The notes beneath the pieces were generated by a model. The model worked only from the letters and a program-made list of their open reading frames with translations, ran no database searches and was not told where the DNA came from. A stretch of 64,000 bases of DNA from a bacterium (GTDB lineage Bacteria; Verrucomicrobiota; Verrucomicrobiia; Chthoniobacterales; UBA6821): the NCBI GenBank assembly GCA_021849805.1, contig JAJZSL010000004.1, positions 51,587-115,586 of the forward strand, read 5' to 3'. A program made the position numbers and the translations under genes. Shown here one piece after another: positions 1-7,162 of the stretch (the first letter of the stretch is position 1; each line of letters starts with the position of its first letter).

Positions 1-648
1 TTCAGCTTCTTTGAGAAGTCGTGGATCTTCTTGCTCCAGGGTCACTTTGGTAGAGAGGCACGCTGCTAGGGAGAGAAAGAATTTCTGTCTCCAAGAAGAA
101 TCATCAACTAATGGTCTTTGATATTCATGAGGAAGGCGTAAGCTTCCTTGATAGAGCAAGCTTCCAGCATGGCGTCGCTGAGCTCCTCCTACAATTTTTT
201 TATCTCCAAGCATAATATCATAGAGCGCAGGTGAGAGGAAACAAGCATCACCTCTTCTGACATGCTGTTCTGTGAGCAGAGAAGCTGGAATGTTCCAATC
301 ATGCAATATCTTCACGATCATGGAGTGGAGCTGTTGATAGAAATGAAGAGGAGAGAGCATGCTAGTACGCTCTTGAGAAGGCAAGAGGAGAGAGAATGTC
401 CAATCACCATCATGGTCCAGAGAGCCACCTCCACTAGAGCGACGCACAAGTTGATGTCTAGGAAATAGAGATTTTACTCTGTTATATTCTTGAAAATAGC
501 CAAAAGTTACCCAAGGATTTTTCCAGCAATAAGAACGAAGTAAGGGGGAAGAGTGTTTTGTTAGGAGAAGATCATCTAAAGCCATCTGCTCTGGACCTTC
601 TAAGGGAGTCGAAGAGAAAAGAAGAGCAAGATTAGTAAGAAGAAGCAT
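1..648 (-). CDS. Lipoate-protein ligase A family protein (3' part cut by window edge)
   Basis: This reading frame stays open from an ATG at 648 down to base 1, giving 216 residues without the C-terminus. It reads as a biotin/lipoate A/B ligase-type protein, a family that attaches lipoate (or octanoate) to lysines of 2-oxoacid dehydrogenase E2 or GcvH subunits. Visible family marks are GPEQMALDD near residues 18-26, WVTFGYFQ, the glycine-rich VRRSSGGG with HDGDWTFSL just after it, and KIVGGAQRR followed by LYQGSLRL, where the lysine is the expected catalytic one. It lies 76 bases downstream of the solute-binding protein gene on the same strand. Family assignment is firm. Whether it is LplA, LipM or a related transferase cannot be told, and the C-terminal part lies outside the window. 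Confidence 0.75.
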   Translation of the reverse strand, partial: MLLLTNLALLFSSTPLEGPEQMALDDLLLTKHSSPLLRSYCWKNPWVTFGYFQEYNRVKSLFPRHQLVRRSSGGGSLDHDGDWTFSLLLPSQERTSMLSPLHFYQQLHSMIVKILHDWNIPASLLTEQHVRRGDACFLSPALYDIMLGDKKIVGGAQRRHAGSLLYQGSLRLPHEYQRPLVDDSSWRQKFFLSLAACLSTKVTLEQEDPRLLKEAE

Positions 649-724
649 AATAAGGAGAATACGGTTAAAACATGATCCCAGGTAATATTACTGCAAGGTC
701 ATGGAAGAAATCCCATCTCAAACT

Positions 725-1534
725 CTAGAGATAGAAAGGAATTCCTTGTTTAGCGAAAAATTCTTTCTGATCGCGTAAATAGCGATTTCCCAGTTGCTCA
801 AATCCTTGCTGTTCTCGAAATTCTTTTAAAAATCTATTCACATCTTGACGTAGCTCATCATCATGAAGCCGAATTCCTATGGCCGATGAGCTCACTTCCA
901 GTGGAGTAAGTAGAGCTGAGGTTTCTCCAGGATGTTCTTTATGAAATTTCCAAATGCTAATGACATCATAAATAAAACCATCAGCGCGATTTTCGAGAAC
1001 TTCAAGAAGAGCTGTTGCTTCTTGATCAAAGGTGAGGAGTGTGGCTTTTCTTAAATGTTCCTGAGCCCACTGTTGACCAATGGTTCCCTGGCGTAGAGCA
1101 ATTCTTCTTCCTGGAACATCTAGATCAGTAATGCTATGGATAGGACTTGGTTGGTGGGTGAGGACTCCAAGTCCGAGTGTTAGATAAGGATCTGAAAAAG
1201 CGATGCTCTGCCGACGCTCAGGAGTATCAGTCATCGAGGAGATGATAAGATCAATTTTTTTTGTTTGTAGTGAAGGAATCAGTCCAACAAAGGGAATGTT
1301 TTCAATAATTACTCGACGGTGAAGATAGTCTCCTAAGGCTTTTGCCATCATAACACTGATTCCATCAGGACGACCATTTGCATCGATCATTTCAAAAGGT
1401 GGGAAGGAGAGATCCATCCCAACTCGCAAGAGCTGGGGATCCGATTGATGATGGCAACCAACAGTCATCATCAAAAAAGGGATCACGATAAAAAAATAGC
1501 GCCTAAAGCAGATTGCATGATGAAGAAGACTCAT
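725..1534 (-). CDS. Periplasmic amino-acid-type solute-binding lipoprotein (SBP_bac_3 family)
   Basis: The 269-residue protein begins with a hydrophobic leader ending in TVGC, a plausible lipobox with Cys27, so it is probably a lipoprotein facing the periplasm. The mature part opens with LRVGMDLSFPPFEM and continues through the two-lobed fold of polar amino-acid binding proteins; ISSMTDTPERRQSIAFSDPY is the typical hinge and ligand region. Such proteins hand amino acids to ABC importers, but no permease or ATPase gene is next to it. It starts 5 bases after the rmuC stop codon, so it is probably co-transcribed with rmuC. The ligand cannot be assigned. Confidence 0.85.
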   Translation of the reverse strand: MSLLHHAICFRRYFFIVIPFLMMTVGCHHQSDPQLLRVGMDLSFPPFEMIDANGRPDGISVMMAKALGDYLHRRVIIENIPFVGLIPSLQTKKIDLIISSMTDTPERRQSIAFSDPYLTLGLGVLTHQPSPIHSITDLDVPGRRIALRQGTIGQQWAQEHLRKATLLTFDQEATALLEVLENRADGFIYDVISIWKFHKEHPGETSALLTPLEVSSSAIGIRLHDDELRQDVNRFLKEFREQQGFEQLGNRYLRDQKEFFAKQGIPFYL

Positions 1535-1539
1535 TGTTA

Positions 1540-2724
1540 TTAAAAATTTTCAAATAGTTCTTGAGGGATTTTCTTCTCAGTCCTAGCACCTAGGGCGTGA
1601 AGCTTCTGAGCCGTTGTGATAAGATTACCTTTTTGTGAAGAGAGACGTGCGATAACTTCATCTTGGGCACTTAATGTTTTAGCAAGTTGAGTGCGTATGA
1701 GGAGGAGCTGACTGACAAAATCGACAAACCGATCATGTAAAATCCCCCCCAGGCGTGCAATCTCAAGGACATTCTTCGTTTGTTTTTCAACTTTCCAAAA
1801 ATGATCAATTGTTCTCAGTGCTGCTAACAACGTGCTAGGAGTCACCAAGATAATACGATGAGTCAATGCAAATTCAAAAAGCTCAGGATCTGCTCTTAGT
1901 GCTGCGCTGAAGGCTGGTTCAATAGGAAGAAACATCATCGTCATTTCTAATGTTTTTCCTTGGAAGAGTTCTGGATATCTTTTTTGGGCAAGAGATTTAA
2001 TATGCGTGCGTACTGCTGCTGCATGGCGTAGAAGGGCTTGCTCTCGTTCTTTTTCCTCTGGAGCATGGCAGGAGCGTTCGTACTCCAGTAGAGAAACTTT
2101 CGAATCAATAATAAGAAGTCGGTCCTCTGGAAGATAAACAACAGCATCGGGACGCAGACGCTCCGAGGTCGAAACTTGTAGCTCAAATTCCCTGCCACGT
2201 TCTAATCCTGAGAGTTCTAGCGTACGTGCAAGAATCAGTTCTCCCCAAGCACCACGGCGTTCTGATTTTCCATGGAGCGCAGAGGCTAAGTTCTGAGCAT
2301 CTGTGGAGAGTTGATCATTGAGTTTGGTCAGTTGCTGCAGTTGTTGTTGCAAACTTCCATGTTGATGAAGAGAAGCTCCATGAATTTCTTCGATCCTTTT
2401 ACGAAAAATATCGAGATTTTCTCTCAGGGGAGCAAGGAGATGATGAAGCTCTTCATGATTCCTACTTTTCACTTGCTCTGTTTTTTCTTCTAAAATTTCT
2501 GCAGCTGTATTTCGAAATTCAGAAGTCATCATAGAAGTGATTCTTGCTTCTCTTTGCTGGTCTTCTTTTCTTAAATTCAAAAGTTCTTCAACGCGTTTCT
2601 CCCAAGGAAGAAGGGCTAGTGCAAGATTACTGCGAGCATGCCTGGAGTTCAGCCACCATCCCAGCATGAAACCTATCATCAATGTGCTGAGAGGAAAGAG
2701 GGCGTAGAGGAGAGGATGATTCAT
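1540..2724 (-). CDS. rmuC: DNA recombination protein RmuC
   Basis: The 394-residue protein has an N-terminal membrane segment (about residues 8-25), a long coiled coil (about 35-150) and the RmuC nuclease-like core. Core motifs include GAWGELILARTLELSGLERG near residue 160, RPDAVVYLPEDRLLIIDSKV and FLPIEPAFSAAL. Members have a PD-(D/E)XK-like fold and limit inversion at short repeats. Its start overlaps the stop of the upstream lmbE-like gene by four bases, and the solute-binding gene follows after 5 bases, so the three form an operon. A run of seven G/C pairs near 1744-1750 lies in the coding region and the frame is intact across it. Confidence 0.92.
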   Translation of the reverse strand: MNHPLLYALFPLSTLMIGFMLGWWLNSRHARSNLALALLPWEKRVEELLNLRKEDQQREARITSMMTSEFRNTAAEILEEKTEQVKSRNHEELHHLLAPLRENLDIFRKRIEEIHGASLHQHGSLQQQLQQLTKLNDQLSTDAQNLASALHGKSERRGAWGELILARTLELSGLERGREFELQVSTSERLRPDAVVYLPEDRLLIIDSKVSLLEYERSCHAPEEKEREQALLRHAAAVRTHIKSLAQKRYPELFQGKTLEMTMMFLPIEPAFSAALRADPELFEFALTHRIILVTPSTLLAALRTIDHFWKVEKQTKNVLEIARLGGILHDRFVDFVSQLLLIRTQLAKTLSAQDEVIARLSSQKGNLITTAQKLHALGARTEKKIPQELFENF

Positions 2725-3572
2725 GAGAGCTCCTCTTTGAGTTGATGAGCAAAACGATGAACAAAACCGAGTGCAAATTCCTCAAAAGTAAGATCTGGTT
2801 GGTGCAGTAGGGGAAGAAGGTCAATGGCGTAGGAGAGAAGAGAAGCTTGATCGACTCTCTCTGGTAGATTAAAGGTGGCATTGGCTTGATACCTCCCTAA
2901 GGTGGCTAAGTCATAGCGTTTCCCTCCAGCAATTTGAGATTGAAAAATCGAGAGAAGCTTCTCCAGTAACGGAGCATGCTCGCTGAGATCGAGCATTATT
3001 TTATCGTTGTCATGAACCCAATCAAGGCTACGCCAAACTTCACCACCAAGTAATTGCTTGGGGTGACGATCCTGGGGTAAACGACGTAGCGCTTCAATTG
3101 CAGAGTAACAAATAGCACGATGTGTTGGATGTTTGTCCAGAGGATGGTGTGTGTAGATGACGTTGGGTTGGAGTTTCTGGAGTAGTTGATAGATGGTTTC
3201 ACTCAGTTGGTGATCTTCTGAATGCTCAGCTCCTGGCCGAGCGATCAGCGAAGAAGAATAATCAAGCTGTGCTAGAAAATAATATTCTCCTAGTAGAGCT
3301 GCAGCGCATTGTTCTTGATAACGAATTTTCTTGATTTCCTCATCACTATAGGAAGCATAAATTCCTTCTCTTGGGCTTCTGGTACTATGAGTACAAACAA
3401 TACCAGCAAACCAGCGATCATGGCGCTTGTAGCATTCTGCAATCCCATGGAAGGCCATAATTTCTAAATCATCCTGGTGGGCAACGATACCTAGGTGAGT
3501 AACGGCAGAGAGTTCTCCAGGTAGCCTCTGAAGCGAGGTCAAGGAAGAATCGTTTGGAAAGAAGATATCCAT
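2721..3572 (-). CDS. PIG-L/LmbE family zinc-dependent deacetylase
   Basis: The 283-residue protein carries the PIG-L/LmbE metal motif as AHQDDLE (residues 31-37, usually AHPDDxE) and a second metal-site region around HHPLDKHPTH (about 140-150). Known members remove acetyl groups from GlcNAc-containing substrates such as bacillithiol, mycothiol or GPI precursors and other sugars. There is no signal peptide, so it should act in the cytoplasm. It is the first gene of the operon with rmuC and the solute-binding protein and is divergent from thiG. The second motif residue is Gln instead of Pro; the metal ligands are kept. The substrate is unknown. Confidence 0.85.
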   Translation of the reverse strand: MDIFFPNDSSLTSLQRLPGELSAVTHLGIVAHQDDLEIMAFHGIAECYKRHDRWFAGIVCTHSTRSPREGIYASYSDEEIKKIRYQEQCAAALLGEYYFLAQLDYSSSLIARPGAEHSEDHQLSETIYQLLQKLQPNVIYTHHPLDKHPTHRAICYSAIEALRRLPQDRHPKQLLGGEVWRSLDWVHDNDKIMLDLSEHAPLLEKLLSIFQSQIAGGKRYDLATLGRYQANATFNLPERVDQASLLSYAIDLLPLLHQPDLTFEEFALGFVHRFAHQLKEELS

Positions 3573-3613
3573 GGCAAAAAATAATAGTACTGCAGTTCCA
3601 TCGTCATCACAAC

Positions 3614-3636
3614 TCTCCTGAAAGGAGATTTTTCTT
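3614..3636 (+). terminator. Small hairpin plus T-run upstream of thiG (possible attenuator)
   Basis: A 6-bp stem (TCTCCT paired with AGGAGA, loop GAA) is followed directly by TTTTTCTT. It sits between the divergent lmbE-like gene and thiG, about 40 bases before thiG, so if used it would act as an attenuator in the thiG leader. No THI-box core of a TPP riboswitch could be recognised around it. The stem is short, so this is tentative. Confidence 0.35.
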
Positions 3637-3676
3637 CATGGTATCTCCCTTGCTTTTTAGTTAAAGTCCTCCTTCT

Positions 3677-4474
3677 ATGTCATGCTTATCTCAACAAGAA
3701 CCACTGATACTTGCAGGGAGATCTTTTTCTTCGCGTTTGATTTTAGGGACTGGAAAATTTTCTTCTCTGACCATCATGTCGGAAGCTCTTCGTGCTAGTG
3801 GAGCTCAAATCGTGACGGTAGCCTTGCGTCGTGCTGATCTTAGCGGTAAGAGGGATCCTTTTGCCAATATCTTAGAGTACTTGGATCCTAGGGAATATTT
3901 GATTCTCGCTAATACTAGTGGTGCTCATAGTGCAGAGGAAGCTCTACGTCTTGCTCGTTTGGCCGTCAAAGCAGGGCTGCCTCCCTGGATTAAAGTTGAG
4001 ATTCATCCAGATCCTCACTATTTACTTCCCGACCCAATCGAAACATTACGAGCAACGGAGATGTTGGTTGAAGAAGGTTTCACTCCCCTTCCTTACATGA
4101 ATGCTGATCCTGTACTTGCTAAGAAATTACAAGATGCTGGAGCTGCAGCAGTCATGCCGCTTGGTTCGCCTATTGGCTCAAATAGAGGGCTTCAAACACG
4201 TGCTATGATTGAGATTATTGTAGAACAAGCAACTGTTCCAGTGATTGTAGATGCGGGAATAGGAGCCCCTAGTCATGCTACAGAAGCTCTGGAACTGGGA
4301 GTCGATGCTCTTCTTATTAATACAGCTATTGCTGCTGCTAAAGATCCCATCAGAATGGCAAGAGCCTTCCGATTGGCTGTAGAAAGTGCTCTAGAAGCAA
4401 GACTAGCAGGCCTTCCTCTTCAAGAAGATCATGCACTACCGACAAGTCCGCTAACAGGTTTTCTAAAAACGTAG
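3677..4474 (+). CDS. thiG: Thiazole synthase ThiG
   Basis: The 265-residue protein is full length for ThiG, which builds the thiazole phosphate half of thiamine from deoxyxylulose phosphate, dehydroglycine and ThiS thiocarboxylate. Recognisable parts are [14 protein letters not shown] at the start, [11 protein letters not shown] with the Schiff-base lysine near residue 105, [18 protein letters not shown] and the phosphate-binding [13 protein letters not shown]. The ATG at 3677 gives the normal start. No thiS, thiF, thiH or thiO is beside it, although thiL lies at about 55.4 kb. It converges on the 615-residue gene, 40 bases away. Confidence 0.95.
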   Translation: MSCLSQQEPLILAGRSFSSRLILGTGKFSSLTIMSEALRASGAQIVTVALRRADLSGKRDPFANILEYLDPREYLILANTSGAHSAEEALRLARLAVKAGLPPWIKVEIHPDPHYLLPDPIETLRATEMLVEEGFTPLPYMNADPVLAKKLQDAGAAAVMPLGSPIGSNRGLQTRAMIEIIVEQATVPVIVDAGIGAPSHATEALELGVDALLINTAIAAAKDPIRMARAFRLAVESALEARLAGLPLQEDHALPTSPLTGFLKT

Positions 4475-4514
4475 CTCGAACATAGCTTTCGCTTGGTAGC
4501 AGGAGAGAGGAAAT

Positions 4515-6362
4515 CTAGCTAGCTCTCAGAAAAGAAGACTCCTCTAAAAAATGATCCTCATTTTCCTTAGTATCCAGTACTGATTCTGAGTTGAAGAGCT
4601 CTTCAGCTTGACGCCACTTCTTAATAGCGCTCTTGACTTGGAAAATATCGACGATTTCTCTGTGTGAGGGACTATGCTCTTTTTCGCTGAGAAGTGTTGC
4701 TAGAAAGCGTTCTGCTTTTTCTGGATAATCAAAGAGTGATTGTATCAATATTTCTCTTTCATTAATGGTTATTGGAAGGTTCTTCTTAAAGGCAAAAGAA
4801 AGCGATTGATAAATATGAGCAAGGAGTTCATGCTCTATTGCTTCAGGTGTGTTTATTGTATCGATGTGAAGAGATGGTTGAGATGGGAGAGTTGGCGAGA
4901 AAATGAGCAGAGAGCTTTCTACAATGCTGCTTGGAACCATAGCAGCTAGTGTTAGTGTGTGCATGATTGTCGTCATCGTTTGACGATCTCTCTCCGTGAG
5001 TTCAGAGAAGGCTTTCATAGCATTTTCAATGGCTTCTACGGCTTGAAGTTCTGAATCTTGAAGAGAAGCTTTTGAATTCCTTTTCTCTGATGCTATCGTT
5101 TTTTGGAATTGGTTGTCTTTGGAACCAGAAAAATCTCTAACTCGTTTGCTATCACTACGGTTAAGAGAGCTACCATCTAGTATTCCCAAGTCTTTGGGGC
5201 CCTCTCCTTGATAAGTGGCTTGAGTGATACTCACATCGGCGCTTCCTTCTACATCGATTGTTCTTCCATCAGCAGTTGTCCTAGTTCCGCTGTAGTCTCG
5301 TTGATAACCAGTAATATTTACCGTTTCGTTACCTTGAGTCGTTTCGGTTATCCCTTGATCAGTTGTTATTTCACCATTGATATTGGTAGTCTGCCCTCGA
5401 ACTCCCTCAGTCGTTCTTGTATAGCTGAGCGATCCATTCTCAGTTGAAGTTATAATGACTGTTGTGGATCGGAGCTCCTTCCCATTTGGACCGCTAAGTG
5501 ACGTAGTAATGGTAGCAGGAGTTGATGTAGAGTTTTGAGGTTGGGGAGCTAATGCATAGAATCCCAAAGTAACGACGTCCAGGGCAATAACAGCTCCATG
5601 ATTTTTTGCTGAAGATGAAGATTGTTGTTCCTGGTTAATTTTAGCATTTATATTTTTTTGATTCTTATTAATTTTATCATCTTCATCTTGAGTTTCTAAC
5701 TGATGTATTGCTAGATCACTGAGAGTGTTTTCTCTTTGTGTTTGCTCTTCGAGAGCTCCAGCTAGTTCGACTTCTTCATACACATTAAAGTTATTAGAAG
5801 TGTTTGTTGAAGCAGTAGAAGTACCCAGAGGATCTACTGAAGCGTGTTGAGAAGTACGATATTGAGTGCTCGGAGTACCTCTTGAGGAAGGAGGCCTACT
5901 TTCTAGAGCAGGAGCTCCATTGGCATTTTTAAAAATCCCAAAAAGTGTTCCAAGTGGTCTCGCTGATGTTAGTCCAGAGCCTAAGCTAGTAGGGTCAGGG
6001 ATTGAAGAAGATGTCTCAACAATGACCCCTTGCTCTAAGAGGGCTTGGGGAGCTCTATTCTTGCTAGTAGTGGTTATTTCTTCAGATAGATCTTCTCCTA
6101 TCGTATTGCTGCAGGTATCCAGATGATCTTCTAATGCTTGGCTAGAACCTTGATCTCCCTGTAGCACTGTAGCAACATATTCTGCTGCAGAGATCGGATT
6201 TTGACAGGAATTAACAGCAATAGGAGGGGTCTGAGTTGGAAGAGTTAGAGAAGAATCAGAGGCAGGTTGTGCCTTGGAGCTTATATGATCAGGGCTACTG
6301 GAAGTCGATGTAGGAGGAATGGGATAAGAGGCACTCGGAAAAGAGATAGGGGAAGTAGACAT
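4515..6362 (-). CDS. Ser/Thr-rich protein of unknown function, candidate type III secretion substrate
   Basis: I do not recognise this 615-residue protein. The first 60 residues are almost free of charge and full of Ser, Thr and Pro, with no Sec signal, as in many type III secretion leaders. Residues about 60-280 stay polar and low in complexity. Residues about 285-390 are Thr/Gly/Asn-rich with alternating patterns suggesting beta structure. Residues about 430-600 look helical, with a hydrophobic stretch around TLAAMVPSSIVESSLLIF. It lies 61 bases downstream of an LcrH/SycD-type chaperone gene in the same direction, the usual order for a chaperone and its translocator or effector. It lacks the long paired membrane segments of classic translocators, so effector is the safer guess. 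Function and secretion are inference. Confidence 0.7.
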   Translation of the reverse strand: MSTSPISFPSASYPIPPTSTSSSPDHISSKAQPASDSSLTLPTQTPPIAVNSCQNPISAAEYVATVLQGDQGSSQALEDHLDTCSNTIGEDLSEEITTTSKNRAPQALLEQGVIVETSSSIPDPTSLGSGLTSARPLGTLFGIFKNANGAPALESRPPSSRGTPSTQYRTSQHASVDPLGTSTASTNTSNNFNVYEEVELAGALEEQTQRENTLSDLAIHQLETQDEDDKINKNQKNINAKINQEQQSSSSAKNHGAVIALDVVTLGFYALAPQPQNSTSTPATITTSLSGPNGKELRSTTVIITSTENGSLSYTRTTEGVRGQTTNINGEITTDQGITETTQGNETVNITGYQRDYSGTRTTADGRTIDVEGSADVSITQATYQGEGPKDLGILDGSSLNRSDSKRVRDFSGSKDNQFQKTIASEKRNSKASLQDSELQAVEAIENAMKAFSELTERDRQTMTTIMHTLTLAAMVPSSIVESSLLIFSPTLPSQPSLHIDTINTPEAIEHELLAHIYQSLSFAFKKNLPITINEREILIQSLFDYPEKAERFLATLLSEKEHSPSHREIVDIFQVKSAIKKWRQAEELFNSESVLDTKENEDHFLEESSFLRAS

Positions 6363-6423
6363 GGCAGAATAATTTGATGGGAGCGCAGGTTTTTCCTCTA
6401 GTGAATGTTAGAGTTAAGAAAAA

Positions 6424-6942
6424 CTATAGAGGAGCTAGTGTAGAAAGAGGATACGCTGAACTCTTGATTAAGATTTCTTTGAGTGATTTTGCTTGATTGT
6501 AGATGGCTTGATCTTCTTGTTTATTTTTTGTTATCAGAAGAATTGATTCCAATGCTGCTACTGCTCTGGGGCCATCATGTAACTCCATGTAACACTCAAA
6601 GAGATGGATCAAGGGAAGAGGATCCTCTTTCTGAAGGCTAAAAGACTTGGAATAGGCGGCAATAGCTTTTTGGTACTTCTTGAGCATCTGATAAGAAGCA
6701 GCAAGACCATTCCAATATTTTGGCTCTTGGCTATGATAGACAACTAGCATTTCGAAGAGTTCCGCCGCTTGCTGATATTTTTCTGCCTCGTAGAGTAGTG
6801 TAGCTTGCTCATAGAGACGCTCAATTTTTTGGTCACTCAGTTGAGCATATTGATAAAAAGGGACATCTCTTTTTTGGAAAAGATTCGTAGCTCTCTTGAT
6901 GAGTGCTAGGGTTGCTTCTTCTTGAGTTAAGGTTGTTGTCAT
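6424..6942 (-). CDS. LcrH/SycD-like TPR chaperone (type III secretion class II chaperone family)
   Basis: The 172-residue protein has the size and layout of CesD/SycD/LcrH chaperones. A helical N-terminus containing LSDQKIERLYEQATLLYEAE (about residues 36-55) leads into three TPR units covering about 40-150, with YQQAAELFEMLVVYH, YWNGLAASYQMLKKYQKAI and PLPLIHLFECYMELHDGPRA. In known systems these cytoplasmic chaperones hold translocators and some effectors before export. The 615-residue Ser/Thr-rich gene follows 61 bases downstream. No secretion structural gene is in the window. A generic TPR protein is the alternative, but the sequence around the first repeat and the length favour the chaperone family. 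Confidence 0.72.
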   Translation of the reverse strand: MTTTLTQEEATLALIKRATNLFQKRDVPFYQYAQLSDQKIERLYEQATLLYEAEKYQQAAELFEMLVVYHSQEPKYWNGLAASYQMLKKYQKAIAAYSKSFSLQKEDPLPLIHLFECYMELHDGPRAVAALESILLITKNKQEDQAIYNQAKSLKEILIKSSAYPLSTLAPL

Positions 6943-7038
6943 AGCATGATTTTTCTAGTTGCTCTTAACTTTTACTCTGTTTTAAGTCTCTGTTTTTGGT
7001 ATGAACCCCCTTCTTTCTTCGAAACTATCTACATTGCC

Positions 7039-7067
7039 ATCATTCCCGCGGACGCGGGAATCCAGGG
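7039..7067. repeat. Palindromic repeat, ATTCCCGCG-GA-CGCGGGAAT type (copy 1)
   Basis: Perfect 9-bp arms at 7042-7050 and 7053-7061 are separated by two bases, with the extended context CATCATTCCCG before and TCCAGG after. The same unit, with variants in the loop, recurs near 15446, 34231, 34421 and 38947 and in decayed form near 41691. It lies between the chaperone gene and mutS. It resembles the ATTCCC-N8-GGGAAT repeats (dRS3) known in Neisseria. Confidence 0.75.
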
Positions 7068-7162
7068 GAGCATCGCTGCATTATTGATGATTTTATAAAA
7101 AAACGGCAAGATATTTCTTTCTATTGAAAAATTTTTGAGCCTATAGCCACTTTCCTAAAATC

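Noticed and set aside
262..468. 68-codon plus-strand frame
   Set aside because: It is antisense to the lipoate-ligase-family gene, which has clear family motifs on the minus strand.
1744..1750. Frameshifting homopolymer in rmuC
   Set aside because: The seven-base run lies in an intact, conserved frame, which also shows that such runs are not always switches.
3573..3676. TPP riboswitch before thiG
   Set aside because: The leader is only about 100 bases and no THI-box core sequence was found by eye.
4515..6362. Classic CopB/YopB-type translocator
   Set aside because: It lacks the long paired hydrophobic segments of that class; only one or two weakly hydrophobic stretches are seen.
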